Assembly (NCBI GenBank): GCA_964521285.1
Contig: CAZFQS010000013.1
Location: 47,432 to 111,431 of the forward strand
Length of the DNA stretch: 64,000 nt
Reading direction: 5' to 3'
Source of the DNA: G020354785 sp964521285
GTDB taxonomy: Bacteria; Bacteroidota; Bacteroidia; Bacteroidales; UBA10428
The notes under the pieces are model-generated. The model was not told the DNA's origin and ran no database searches. It was given only the letters and a program-made list of their open reading frames with translations. Shown here in pieces: positions 8,101-18,179 of this stretch; within the stretch, counting starts at the first letter, position 1; every line of letters begins with the position of its first letter. The translations under genes were made by a program, and so were the position numbers.

Positions 8101-9897
8101 TTGATTAGAGAAAAACTAAGGAATATTATAAAGGCATTACCAGGCAGGCCGGGAATTTATCAATTTTTTGATAAGTCGGGCAATATTATATATATAGGCA
8201 AAGCAAAAGATTTAAAAAAAAGAGTCTCTTCATATTTTACAATCTCAAAAAAATTAAACTATAAGATAAACGTCTTGGTTCGCAAAATTGAAAACATTAA
8301 GTATGTTGTCGTTGAAAACGAATCTGATGCTTTATTATTAGAGAATAATTTTATTAAGAAATATCTGCCCAGATATAATGTATTATTAAAGGATGATAAA
8401 ACCTTTCCATGGATATGTATAAAGAATGAAAGGTTTCCAAGAGTATTTCTGACAAGGAGACTGGAAAAAGATGGATCTCAGTATTTTGGACCTTATACAT
8501 CAGCCATGATGGTAAGAACATTAATAGATTTAATAAGACAGTTATATAAGCTTAGAAACTGTAAGTTTAATCTGTCAGAAGAAAATATAGAAAAAAGAAA
8601 ATATAAACTCTGCCTTGAATATCATCTTGAGAATTGTAAAGGACCATGTGAGAACCTTCAAACTGAGGAAGATTATGATGACTCAATTAAACAGATCAGG
8701 CAAATTTTGAAAGGTAACCTGCAAAGTGTTATATATTATTTAAAGAATTTAATGCATCAGTTTGCCAGTAAGTATAAATATGAAGAGGCGGAAATAGTAA
8801 AGAAAAAAATTGAAATACTTGAAAAATTCAAGAGCAAATCAACAGTTGTTAATCCGAATATTAAGAACGTGGACGTATTTTCTATGGATGATGAGGAGAA
8901 TGTTGCTTACGTAAATTTTCTGAAAATTGTTAACGGGGCAATTATACAATCCCATTCTGTTGAACTTGTAAAACGAATTGAAGAAAAAAGAGAAGAACTG
9001 TTATCATACGCTATAGTTGAAATCAGGGAAAGACTTAAAAGTGATTCAGATGAAATAATCCTGCCAATAAAGCCAGATATTAGTTTTAATAATATAAAAA
9101 TCACAGTACCAAAAAAAGGAGACAAGAAAAAATTATTGGATTTATCGCTTAGAAATGCAAGGAATTATAAACTTGAAAGAGAAAGACAAAAGGCTGATAG
9201 CAAGGTAGATAGCAGGATTGAAAAACTTTTGCACACAGTTAAAGAAGATTTAAGACTCAAGGAATTACCTCACCACATGGAATGCTTCGATATATCAAAT
9301 ATTCAAGGGACTAATCCGGTGGCTTCTTGCGTTGTATTTAGAAACACAAAGCCAAGTAAAAAGGAATATCGCCATTTCATTATTAAAACAGTTAAGGGAA
9401 TAAATGATTTTGCTTCAATTGAAGAGGTAGTATACAGAAGGTTTAAAAGATTAATTGAAGACGAGGAATCTTTGCCCCAGCTTGTTATAATTGATGGAGG
9501 CAAGGGACAATTAAGTTCGGCATTGAAAAGCCTCAGATCATTAAATATAGAAGATAAACTCAGGTTGATTGGAATTGCAAAACGACTGGAGGAAATATAT
9601 TTTCCGGGTGATTCAGTAGCTCTTTATCTTAATAAAAACTCACAGTCTCTTAAACTAATTCAGACTATCAGAAATGAAGCACACAGGTTTGGTATAACTT
9701 TTCACAGAAGCAGAAGAATAAAATCTGCACTTGATTCTGAATTAAATAATATTCCTGGTGTAGGTGACAGAACTATGCAAAAATTAATTGAAAAATTTGG
9801 AAGTATTAACTCTTTAAAAAAAACTGATTTAGGGCAACTAATAAAGGTTGTAGGTGAAAAAAAAGCAAGAATTTTATTTGATTTTTTCAGAGAATAA
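8101..9897 (+). CDS. uvrC: Excinuclease ABC subunit C
   Basis: This 598-residue protein is the nuclease that makes both incisions around DNA lesions in nucleotide-excision repair, acting with UvrA and UvrB. The N-terminal GIY-YIG domain is visible (GIYQF near residue 18, then IIYIGKAKDLKKRV). A UVR motif follows around 200-235, the RNase H-like endonuclease domain around 390-540 (HMECFDISNIQG and VIIDGGKGQ), and a helix-hairpin-helix end (NIPGVGDRTMQKLIEKFGS). The frame begins with TTG at 8101; there is no good in-frame ATG that keeps the GIY-YIG domain. Confidence 0.97.
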   Translation: MIREKLRNIIKALPGRPGIYQFFDKSGNIIYIGKAKDLKKRVSSYFTISKKLNYKINVLVRKIENIKYVVVENESDALLLENNFIKKYLPRYNVLLKDDKTFPWICIKNERFPRVFLTRRLEKDGSQYFGPYTSAMMVRTLIDLIRQLYKLRNCKFNLSEENIEKRKYKLCLEYHLENCKGPCENLQTEEDYDDSIKQIRQILKGNLQSVIYYLKNLMHQFASKYKYEEAEIVKKKIEILEKFKSKSTVVNPNIKNVDVFSMDDEENVAYVNFLKIVNGAIIQSHSVELVKRIEEKREELLSYAIVEIRERLKSDSDEIILPIKPDISFNNIKITVPKKGDKKKLLDLSLRNARNYKLERERQKADSKVDSRIEKLLHTVKEDLRLKELPHHMECFDISNIQGTNPVASCVVFRNTKPSKKEYRHFIIKTVKGINDFASIEEVVYRRFKRLIEDEESLPQLVIIDGGKGQLSSALKSLRSLNIEDKLRLIGIAKRLEEIYFPGDSVALYLNKNSQSLKLIQTIRNEAHRFGITFHRSRRIKSALDSELNNIPGVGDRTMQKLIEKFGSINSLKKTDLGQLIKVVGEKKARILFDFFRE

Positions 9898-9913
9898 TTT
9901 GTTTTTCAGAAGG

Positions 9914-10909
9914 TTATAATTTTCTTGTGGTAGTAAAGTCTACAAGTTCAACAAGGGATTGCTTGATTTCTGAATCAGGATAATCGTCAATAATACCCAA
10001 TGCTTTGTTCCTGTATTCAATCATTTTGCTGACAGAATATTCTATTCCTCCATTTTTCTTAACGAATTCAATTACTTCTTTTATATTTTTTGAATTCTTT
10101 TTTTTATTATTTATTATAGTTAATATTTTTTTATTATCTGATTTATTATTATTTGACAAGACATGGATTAGAGGCAGAGTTAGTTTTTTTTCTTTAATAT
10201 CATTACCTGTTGGTTTTCCAATTATACTTCTGTCATGGTAATCAAGAAGATCATCTTTGATTTGAAATGCCATTCCTGTATATTCACCAAATTTCCACAT
10301 TTGATCTACAACCTCATCACTGGCAGATACAGATTTTGCTCCGCATGCTGTACATGACGCAATAAGTGTGGCTGTTTTTTTTCTGATTATTTCATAGTAT
10401 TGTTCTTCAGTGAGATTTAATTTTCTGGATTTCTGTATTTGTAATAACTCACCTTCACTCATATCTTTCACAGCGTGGGAAACTATGTTTAAAACCTCGT
10501 ATTGCTTATTATTAACGGCAAGTAACAGGCCCCGTGATAATAAATAATCACCAACAAGAACTGCTACTTTTGATTTCCATATGGCATTAATTGAAAGAAA
10601 GCCCCTTCTTTCATGAGTATCATCCACAACATCATCATGGATCAGAGTGGCTGTATGTAATATTTCAATTAAAGCGGCAGCTATATAAGTCGAAGGTGTT
10701 ATGTCTCCTAACAATTTTGCACTGAGAAAGACAAACATAGGGCGCATTTGTTTGCCCTTTCTGCGAATAATATAATTGGTAATAATATTAAGCAGGGGAA
10801 TTTTACTTCTTAGTATATTCCTGAACTCTGATTCAAATGATTTTAGTTCAGCTGCAATAGACCTCTTTATTAAATCAAGTTCTGCCATATATATATTATA
10901 AAGCTCCAA
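9914..10909 (-). CDS. Polyprenyl diphosphate synthase
   Basis: A 331-residue trans-prenyltransferase that extends allylic diphosphates with isopentenyl diphosphate. Both Asp-rich magnesium-binding motifs are intact: DDVVD at residues 92-96 and DDLLD at 219-223. The size and spacing fit an octaprenyl/solanesyl-type enzyme making the menaquinone side chain, but chain length cannot be read safely. The gene converges on uvrC with a 16-base gap and is divergent from the ArsR-type gene. An ATG seven codons in (MAELDLIKRS) is an alternative start. Confidence 0.93.
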   Translation of the reverse strand: MELYNIYMAELDLIKRSIAAELKSFESEFRNILRSKIPLLNIITNYIIRRKGKQMRPMFVFLSAKLLGDITPSTYIAAALIEILHTATLIHDDVVDDTHERRGFLSINAIWKSKVAVLVGDYLLSRGLLLAVNNKQYEVLNIVSHAVKDMSEGELLQIQKSRKLNLTEEQYYEIIRKKTATLIASCTACGAKSVSASDEVVDQMWKFGEYTGMAFQIKDDLLDYHDRSIIGKPTGNDIKEKKLTLPLIHVLSNNNKSDNKKILTIINNKKKNSKNIKEVIEFVKKNGGIEYSVSKMIEYRNKALGIIDDYPDSEIKQSLVELVDFTTTRKL

Positions 10910-11041
10910 ATTTAATAATAATTGCCAAGGTTTTTCATAAATGAGGCGTTCTCTGCATATATTTATTTGTTTGTAAAGCTATATCCTTAGTATACCAGGC
11001 AAAAAGACAGCTATTCTTACTTAATCTGATAAACACATGCA

Positions 11042-11076
11042 TTTGAAAAAAATAATTTAAATTACCTGTATATTTG
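11042..11076 (+). promoter_or_regulatory. Predicted Bacteroidota-type promoter of the ArsR gene
   Basis: TATATTTG at 11069-11076 matches the Bacteroidota -7 consensus TAnnTTTG, and TTTG at 11042-11045 can serve as the -33 element, 23 bases upstream. The implied transcription start is about 25-30 bases before the ATG at 11110. Between the boxes lies a perfect 12-bp AT palindrome, TAATTTAAATTA (11053-11064), which could be the operator of the encoded regulator; in such AT-rich DNA it could also be chance. Confidence 0.42.
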
Positions 11077-11109
11077 TATTTATAAATTAATATTAAGTTG
11101 TTGATAACA

Positions 11110-11409
11110 ATGAAATTTAGTGAACTTACAGCAGAACAGGTTGAGAAATCAGCAAATATGCTGAAAGCCATAGCTCATCCGATAAGGATATCTATATTGA
11201 ACCATCTGGATGAAGGGAAACAACTATCAGTTAAAGAAATACATGAATTAATGGGGATAGAACAGTCTGCAGCATCACATCATCTGGGCATTTTAAAAGA
11301 CAGGGGGATACTTTTATCCAGGCGGGAAGGTAAAAATATTTACTATTATATTAAGGATGAGAATATTACCAGCATAGTAGAGTGTATTAGCCAATGTGCC
11401 TGTAATTAA
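11110..11409 (+). CDS. ArsR-family winged-helix regulator with Cys-rich tail
   Basis: From the ATG at 11110 the protein has 99 residues and is one winged helix-turn-helix domain of the ArsR/SmtB family. The motif AIAHPIRISILNHL is at 20-33, the recognition helix QSAASHHLGILKDRGIL at 52-68, and the wing REGKNIYYYI follows. The protein ends in three cysteines (92, 96 and 98; CISQCAC), which could bind a metal or metalloid or act as a redox switch. The frame extends upstream to a TTG at 11098, but the ATG fits the family better. No resistance gene is adjacent, so its target may be its own promoter or distant. Confidence 0.9.
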   Translation: MKFSELTAEQVEKSANMLKAIAHPIRISILNHLDEGKQLSVKEIHELMGIEQSAASHHLGILKDRGILLSRREGKNIYYYIKDENITSIVECISQCACN

Positions 11410-11467
11410 GATAATCGGATAATATTTCAAACTAATGCAAATCTAATGAGCTCAAAATATATTTATT

Positions 11468-14224
11468 ATGTCTGATAAAAAACTTTTTTTATTTGATGCA
11501 TATGCATTGATATTTCGCTCTTACTATGCATTCATTAACCATCCTATTAAAAATTCAAAGGGATTTAATACCTCCGCAATATTCGGATTTATAAATACTA
11601 TTGATGAAATTATCAGGAAAGAAAAACCGACCCATATTGCGGTTGTCTTTGATCCTCCTCCTCCAACATTCAGGCACAAGCTATACAAGGAATATAAAGC
11701 AACACGTCTAAAGATGCCCGAGGAGATTAAGCTGTCTGTTCCCTATATTAAAGAGATAATCAGGGGATTTAATATACCGATAATTGAAATTGAAGGATAT
11801 GAAGCAGATGATGTTATTGGTACATTAGCTAAAAGGGCTGAAAAAGAGGGATTTATAGTCTATATGATGACATCGGATAAGGATTATTCTCAATTAGTAT
11901 CTGATAATATATTTATATATAAACCAAGACGATCTGGGGGTGAGGCTGAAATAATAGGAATTAATGAAGTCAATGAAAATTTTAAAGTTAAAAATCCGGA
12001 AAATGTGGTTGATGTTCTGGCATTATGGGGAGATAGTTCAGATAATATTCCCGGAGTTCCCGGAATTGGAGAAAAGTCAGCGAAGAGCCTGATTGAGAAA
12101 TACAATAATATCATTGGCATATATGACAATATAAATGAATTAAAGGGAAAGCAAAAAGAAAATATTCTGAAATTTAAACAACAAGTTGAATTATCAAAGC
12201 AATTAGTAACAATTATCCTGGACGTGCCGGTTGATATAGGAATAAAATCATTAAAGACTAAAGAACCGGACAGAAATTTGTTAATGAAAATTTTTAATGA
12301 GCTTGAATTCCGGACATTAATTTCCAGAATACTGAATAGTGATTATGAAACAGTTCAAAAGGAATTATTTGAAAACCAGATAGAAGAAAACCCTGATAAA
12401 AAAATAAAAAAGTATGATAATATAAAAACAGTTAAGAATTATTATTATCTGGTTGATACAAAATCCGGCAGAAAGGACCTGATAAATAAATTATTAAGGT
12501 TAAAAGAATTTAGTTTTGACACAGAGACTACAAGTCTTAATGTGCATGAAGCAGAACTTGTTGGATTATCCTTTTCTTATAAAGCTCATGAAGCATATTA
12601 TGTTCCGGTTCCGGCAGACAGGGCAGAAGCCAGAGATGTAATCAATGAATTTAAAATGGTTTTTTCATCTGACAGGATAAAAAAAGTTGGGCAGAACATT
12701 AAATATGATATTCAGGTATTAATTAATTATGATATAACTGTTAAGGGATATTTATTTGATACAATGATTGCACACTATTTAATTCAGCCTGATCTCAAAC
12801 ATAACCTTCAATATTTATCTGAGAACTGTCTAAATTATACTCCTGTACCTATTGAAGAACTAATTGGCAGCAAAGGAAAGGCCCAGCAAAGCATGCGTAA
12901 TGTTAATATAAATGTTATAAAGGATTATGCATGTGAAGACGCAGATCTGACCTGGCAGTTGTATAAAATACTTGAAAAGGAATTGGATGCTAATGGGTTA
13001 ACAGAATTATCGCAAAGGATAGAAATGCCGCTGATTAGAGTTTTGTCAGATATGGAGAATTCGGGATTTAGCCTAAATACCAAAGACTTAAATATATATG
13101 CCGGGGTATTAAGAAATCAGATTATTGATGTTGAAAAGGAAATTTTTAAGCTTGCCGGAGTTGAATTTAATATATCGTCTCCCAAACAGCTGGGCGAGAT
13201 ATTGTTTGAAAAACTCAATATTCCAGGTAATGTACAGAAAACAAAGACAAAACAATATTCCACAAGTGAAGAAGTTCTGGTTAAATTTAAAGATAAACAT
13301 GATATTGTCAGTAAAGTTCTAGAATACAGAGCATTAAAGAAATTACTATCAACATATGTGGATGCTCTGCCAAAGTTAATAAATACCAAAACAGGAAAAA
13401 TACATACCTCTTTTGAGCAGGCCTGGGTAACAACCGGCAGGCTAAGTTCTAAAAACCCCAATATGCAAAATATTCCAATAAGAGAAGAAAGAGGAAGGGA
13501 AATAAGAAAATCATTTGTTGCTTCAGGCAGGGAATATGTTCTTCTTTCAGCAGATTATTCCCAGATAGAACTCAGATTAATGGCCCACTTAAGTAAGGAT
13601 GAGAATATGATTGAAGCTTTTAAAAAAGGTGAGGATATTCATTCGGCTACAGCAGCGAAAATCTACAATGTTAAAGCTGAAAATGTTACAGGTGAAATGA
13701 GGAGAAGGGCTAAAACCGCAAATTTCGGAATTATATATGGGATTTCAGCATACGGACTTTCGCAAAGGCTTAACATTTCACGGAGAGAGGCCAAGGAGTT
13801 AATTGATAATTACTTTAATACCTACACCAGGGTAAGGGAATACATGGATAAGTCAATTGATTTGACAAAGAAAAAAGGTTACGCAGAAACTATTTTCGGA
13901 AGGAGGAGGTACCTTAAGGATATTAATTCAGCTAATGCATTTATTCGAGGCATGGCCGAAAGGAATGCAATAAATGCTCCTCTGCAGGGATCGGCAGCCG
14001 ATATTATTAAACTTGCCATGGTGAACATACATAAAAAGTTACTCGAACAATATAAAACCAAAATGATATTGCAGGTACATGACGAACTGATATTTGATGT
14101 ATACAGAAAAGAATTAGATGAGATTAAGAAAATAGTAAAGCATGAGATGGAGAATGCTGTGAGGTTGGAGGTTCCCCTGGTAGTTGATATGGGTACTGGT
14201 GATAACTGGCTGGAAGCTCATTAG
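11468..14224 (+). CDS. polA: DNA polymerase I
   Basis: At 918 residues this is complete Pol I, which fills gaps and removes RNA primers. The 5' nuclease domain covers about residues 1-290 (GYEADDVIGTLA, WGDSSDNIPGVPGIGEKSA). A 3'-5' exonuclease domain covers about 330-510 and retains the DxE motif (FDTETTSL), so proofreading is probably active. The polymerase domain fills the rest, with motif A (LSADYSQIELRLMAHLS), motif B (RRRAKTANFGIIYGIS) and motif C (LQVHDELIFD). The gene ends two bases from the end of the convergent histidine kinase gene, with no visible terminator between. Confidence 0.98.
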   Translation: MSDKKLFLFDAYALIFRSYYAFINHPIKNSKGFNTSAIFGFINTIDEIIRKEKPTHIAVVFDPPPPTFRHKLYKEYKATRLKMPEEIKLSVPYIKEIIRGFNIPIIEIEGYEADDVIGTLAKRAEKEGFIVYMMTSDKDYSQLVSDNIFIYKPRRSGGEAEIIGINEVNENFKVKNPENVVDVLALWGDSSDNIPGVPGIGEKSAKSLIEKYNNIIGIYDNINELKGKQKENILKFKQQVELSKQLVTIILDVPVDIGIKSLKTKEPDRNLLMKIFNELEFRTLISRILNSDYETVQKELFENQIEENPDKKIKKYDNIKTVKNYYYLVDTKSGRKDLINKLLRLKEFSFDTETTSLNVHEAELVGLSFSYKAHEAYYVPVPADRAEARDVINEFKMVFSSDRIKKVGQNIKYDIQVLINYDITVKGYLFDTMIAHYLIQPDLKHNLQYLSENCLNYTPVPIEELIGSKGKAQQSMRNVNINVIKDYACEDADLTWQLYKILEKELDANGLTELSQRIEMPLIRVLSDMENSGFSLNTKDLNIYAGVLRNQIIDVEKEIFKLAGVEFNISSPKQLGEILFEKLNIPGNVQKTKTKQYSTSEEVLVKFKDKHDIVSKVLEYRALKKLLSTYVDALPKLINTKTGKIHTSFEQAWVTTGRLSSKNPNMQNIPIREERGREIRKSFVASGREYVLLSADYSQIELRLMAHLSKDENMIEAFKKGEDIHSATAAKIYNVKAENVTGEMRRRAKTANFGIIYGISAYGLSQRLNISRREAKELIDNYFNTYTRVREYMDKSIDLTKKKGYAETIFGRRRYLKDINSANAFIRGMAERNAINAPLQGSAADIIKLAMVNIHKKLLEQYKTKMILQVHDELIFDVYRKELDEIKKIVKHEMENAVRLEVPLVVDMGTGDNWLEAH

Positions 14225-14226
14225 TA

Positions 14227-17058
14227 TTAGGGAAACCATTTTAATAGAATGTTTTTTAGAGTTTCAATCTTAACCGGTTTTGTGATATAATCATTCATCC
14301 CTGACGCTATTGCCTGGGACTGACTTTGTTTACTGGCAGTTGCAGTCATAGCTATTATAGGTACCTGTTCACCCATTCCGCGGATATCAACTGTTGCCTG
14401 TATCCCATCTTTATTAGGCATGACTAAATCCATAAAAATAATATCATAAGACTTGGTCTTGAATTTTTCAACAGCTTCAGTCCCGTCATTGGCAATATCA
14501 ATTTTAAGTCCAAGGTTATTGAATATTGTTTCGGCAACCTTTTGATTGATAACATTATCTTCAGCCACAAGTACAGATAAATCAGGTCTTATAATTTTTG
14601 TCTCTTCTTCTAATATTATTTTAACGTTTGGAAATGTGTCCTGCAAATAGCCTATAAGATGATCATGTTCAAAAGGTTGTATCAAATAATAATCTACCCC
14701 TTCAAGTTTTGCCTGTATATAGTTATCAGGTTTATGGTTTGAGCTGATAAGAAATACTATGTATGAGTTTGATATTGAAGCTTCTTTTAATTTATGAGCA
14801 ACCTGAAATCCTTTATAAGTTGGTTCGTCTAAGATAAATATTATAGTGCAGGTTTCTTTGTTTATTTTCAATTTTTTCTTCAGGTCATTTATTTTATCTG
14901 CTTGTAAATTAAATATTTCAACATTAAAGCCAAATTGTCTAAAAAAATTATCCAGCCTTACCTTATTGTTAAAATTATTGGTTAAGACCAGAACATTCAC
15001 CTGATTAAAATCAGTGATATTATCAAAATTTAAGTTCTTATTAAGCTTTTCATTTGAAAAGACTTCAATTGTGAAAACAAATTTTGACCCGGGATATTTT
15101 TTACTGATTGATAATGTTGAAGGGCTTTCTACCCATATTTCCCCGTGCATCAGGTTAACCAGTTGTTTGGATATTGTGGTCCCTAGTCCTGTCCCCCCGT
15201 ATTTTCTGGTTGTTGAATCCTCTGCCTGGGCAAAAGAACTGAAAATACTTTCAATTTTCTTTTCAGGGATACCAATACCTGTATCTTCAACATAGAATAA
15301 TAATGTAAGATTACCGGAATACTCTTCTTCCAGTTTTACTCCAACAGCAATTTCTCCCTTATGTGTAAATTTTACCGCATTGCTGACAAGATTAGTTAAT
15401 ACCTGGCGCAGTCTGAAAGGGTCACCTATAATATTTTCAGGGATATCGGGATTTATATCTATTGTTAGTTTAAGTTTTTTCTCATCAATTATAGGGCGGA
15501 ATAAGTCTAAAGACAATTTTATTTCTTCCCTTAATTTAAATGGTATTTCTTCCAGTTGCATTTTACCGGATTCTATCTTGGAAAAGTCAAGAATATCGTC
15601 AATAATATTAAGTAGCAGGTCAGCTGATTTCTTAACAATTTCAACATATTCTCTTTGTGCAGGGGTAAGGCTTTGCTGATCAAGGGCATCTGTCATACCG
15701 ATTATTCCATTCATAGGAGTTCTTATTTCATGGCTCATTTTAGCCAGAAATTCAGATTTGGCAGTATTTGCTGCAACAGCATATTTCCTGGATTTTTCAA
15801 CTGATGTGATATCTACAAAAGATTCAAGAAAGACAATTTTCCCCTCTAAAGGAAAAGGCACTTCCTTTTTATAAACAACCACCTCATTACCTTCTTTCTG
15901 GTAAAGAATAAATTGATTTGAGTCATATGCTGATATTGGTTCTTCATCGGTATAATAGTTTTTTGAAAGTAAAAATCTGTCTGAAATATCTTTCCCAATC
16001 ACATTTTCATTATCTTTTAATAACAGTAAATCTTTTGCTGTCTTATTTAAGGTTTTCACTTTCCTTTCACTGTCAAGTATCAATATTCCAATTGGCAGGT
16101 TGTCTATAATTGATTCGATTCTTTTAAGTTCTGCAGATACTTTACGGCCTGTTGTGGATTTATTTTTGATAATCCTTAATAAAACAAATAGTGATGCAAA
16201 GAGAATAACCATACTAAGGCCACTTGCAATTATGATCTTTATTATTATATAGTCAAGAATTACACTGTTGTTTAATGAAAATACAATGCCAAAATGTTGT
16301 TTTATTACATCAATAGGATAATATACGGAGATAAGTGTTTCCTTTTTGTTATTGATATAGGCAGTATGCTTAATAAAGCCTTTTTTATCCTTGTTCAGAT
16401 TTGATGTAATTTCGTTTATTTCAGTAAACTCCACTTTATGGCCTATATTTGTGGATAATACATTACCTGTACTGTCAACAATCCATTGCCATAGCGTATT
16501 ATCAAGATAATATTTTCCCACAACAGAATTTATATATCTGGTAAAATCCAGTGCTACAATAATATTACCATATACAGAATTGGATTTAAAAACAGGAAGA
16601 TAAAACTGGTATGTGTTATTTTTTGTTTTAATAATATCCCGGTCTTCAAGTATACTTTGACGTTGAGCTACATAATAGTCAACTATGAAATTGTTTTTAT
16701 TATCTTTAAAAAGATTGAGTACATTTTTATATCTGTCATATATATAAATATTTTTAATGAGATGATTATAAGTTGAGTAAAACATTTTAAGTTTTCTCAT
16801 TCCGCTTTCCTTGATATCGGTAATGCTAAATATTTCAGCAATATCATCGTAAAACAATATTTTATTTATGTCACTTTCAAATGATGATACTACTGTTTCA
16901 ATTTCATTACTTGCATTTTCAGCCTGTTGAAAGAGTATATTTTTCTGATATGATATTTGTTTTAAATAAATATCATAATAGAAAAAAATATTTAAAGCTA
17001 TAATTCCTATGATTATTACTACGAGAGAGATATACAGTTTTTTCATTATAATGATCAA
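14227..17058 (-). CDS. Membrane-bound hybrid histidine kinase
   Basis: A 943-residue sensor. A membrane helix lies at about residues 8-28, followed by an extracytoplasmic sensor region of about 240 residues, a second helix near 272-295, and a PAS domain near 310-410. The HisKA domain has the phosphoacceptor His443 (HEIRTPMNG), followed by HATPase (VEDTGIGIP, KYGGTGLGTTISKQL). Two receiver-like domains follow. The second (about 825-940) has phospho-Asp877 in FMDLVMPNKDG. The first (about 690-800) lacks the usual acidic pair after its first strand. No DNA-binding output or adjacent regulator is present, so signal and target are unknown. An ATG four codons in (17046) is an alternative start. Confidence 0.93.
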   Translation of the reverse strand: MIIIMKKLYISLVVIIIGIIALNIFFYYDIYLKQISYQKNILFQQAENASNEIETVVSSFESDINKILFYDDIAEIFSITDIKESGMRKLKMFYSTYNHLIKNIYIYDRYKNVLNLFKDNKNNFIVDYYVAQRQSILEDRDIIKTKNNTYQFYLPVFKSNSVYGNIIVALDFTRYINSVVGKYYLDNTLWQWIVDSTGNVLSTNIGHKVEFTEINEITSNLNKDKKGFIKHTAYINNKKETLISVYYPIDVIKQHFGIVFSLNNSVILDYIIIKIIIASGLSMVILFASLFVLLRIIKNKSTTGRKVSAELKRIESIIDNLPIGILILDSERKVKTLNKTAKDLLLLKDNENVIGKDISDRFLLSKNYYTDEEPISAYDSNQFILYQKEGNEVVVYKKEVPFPLEGKIVFLESFVDITSVEKSRKYAVAANTAKSEFLAKMSHEIRTPMNGIIGMTDALDQQSLTPAQREYVEIVKKSADLLLNIIDDILDFSKIESGKMQLEEIPFKLREEIKLSLDLFRPIIDEKKLKLTIDINPDIPENIIGDPFRLRQVLTNLVSNAVKFTHKGEIAVGVKLEEEYSGNLTLLFYVEDTGIGIPEKKIESIFSSFAQAEDSTTRKYGGTGLGTTISKQLVNLMHGEIWVESPSTLSISKKYPGSKFVFTIEVFSNEKLNKNLNFDNITDFNQVNVLVLTNNFNNKVRLDNFFRQFGFNVEIFNLQADKINDLKKKLKINKETCTIIFILDEPTYKGFQVAHKLKEASISNSYIVFLISSNHKPDNYIQAKLEGVDYYLIQPFEHDHLIGYLQDTFPNVKIILEEETKIIRPDLSVLVAEDNVINQKVAETIFNNLGLKIDIANDGTEAVEKFKTKSYDIIFMDLVMPNKDGIQATVDIRGMGEQVPIIAMTATASKQSQSQAIASGMNDYITKPVKIETLKNILLKWFP

Positions 17059-17162
17059 ATAATCTGTAAAGGGAAATATATTAAAAATCGATTAAATCTA
17101 AGATATTTATAAAAAATAAAAAAATTTTCAATTTATTAAAAGTACTAAAAATTAAAATGTTA

Positions 17163-18092
17163 TCATTCTATCCTGTATTTGCTTTCATCTTTATTTAAAA
17201 TATTAACATAACTTCTGTATCTTGACATACTCACTGTACCGTTTTCTAATGCCTTTTTAACTGCACATTTTGGTTCATGGGTATGACTGCAATTATAGTA
17301 TTGACAATCTTTTGATGTCCTGAAAATTTCAGGGAAAAACAGGCTGATTTCATTTTCTTCAAAGTCAATCAATCCAAATCCTTTAATTCCTGGAGTATCA
17401 ATAATATAACTGCCTTCTTCAAGTTCAAACATTTCAGAAAATGTCGTTGTGTGTTTTCCTTTTTTATGATATGAGGATATTTCTTCAACTTTTAAGTTGA
17501 GATTTTTGTTGATTGCATTGATTAGAGCAGTTTTTCCTACTCCTGAATTTCCGGAAATAACACTTATTTTATTTTTCATCAGTTCTTTTATTATATCAAC
17601 ATTAATGCTTTTTGTTACGGATGTTTCATAGCATTGATAACCGACGTTTAAATAAATTTCCTTGATTGATTTTAGCTTTTCCAGGGTTGGGGTATCATAT
17701 AAGTCAATTTTATTAATTATCAGTACTGTTGGTATATGATAGGCTTCAGATGTAACTAAGAATCGATCGATAAATTCGAGTTGTGTTTCCGGGAAACTAA
17801 GTGTAAACATAAGGAATGCCTGATCTACGTTGGATGCTATAAGATGCGCTTCCCTGGAAAGGTTTGCTGCTTTACGAATTATATAGTTTTTCCTTTCCTG
17901 GATATTAGTTATTATACCAACATTATTTTTACTAATAATCTTATAATTTACTATATCACCTACTGCGACAGGATTAGTGGTGGTAATATCTTTTATCCGG
18001 AATTTACCCTTAATCTTGCATTTTATGATATCGGGGCCATTTTTAACAGTGTGCCAGCTGCCCGTTGATTTTATAACTAAGCCTTTTTCCAA
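17163..18092 (-). CDS. rsgA: Ribosome small-subunit GTPase RsgA
   Basis: A 309-residue circularly permuted GTPase that helps late maturation of the 30S subunit. An N-terminal OB-fold precedes the GTPase motifs, which occur in the permuted order G4 (INKIDLYD), G1 (GNSGVGKTALINAI), G3 (DTPGIKGFG). The C-terminal zinc-binding segment CQYYNCSHTHEPKC follows. The length is typical. It is divergent from exonuclease III, with 87 bases between the two starts. Confidence 0.96.
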   Translation of the reverse strand: MEKGLVIKSTGSWHTVKNGPDIIKCKIKGKFRIKDITTTNPVAVGDIVNYKIISKNNVGIITNIQERKNYIIRKAANLSREAHLIASNVDQAFLMFTLSFPETQLEFIDRFLVTSEAYHIPTVLIINKIDLYDTPTLEKLKSIKEIYLNVGYQCYETSVTKSINVDIIKELMKNKISVISGNSGVGKTALINAINKNLNLKVEEISSYHKKGKHTTTFSEMFELEEGSYIIDTPGIKGFGLIDFEENEISLFFPEIFRTSKDCQYYNCSHTHEPKCAVKKALENGTVSMSRYRSYVNILNKDESKYRIE

Positions 18093-18143
18093 TTGGCATT
18101 ATATAATGGATCCGCAGAAATATTTATTACTCAAATTAAATAA

Positions 18144-18151
18144 TATATTTG
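18144..18151 (+). promoter_or_regulatory. Predicted -7 element of exonuclease III gene
   Basis: TATATTTG fits the Bacteroidota -7 consensus TAnnTTTG and lies 28 bases before the ATG at 18180. No clear TTTG -33 element is seen at the expected distance, so the call is tentative. Confidence 0.35.
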
Positions 18152-18179
18152 TTATTTTTATCATTTAAACATAATAATT

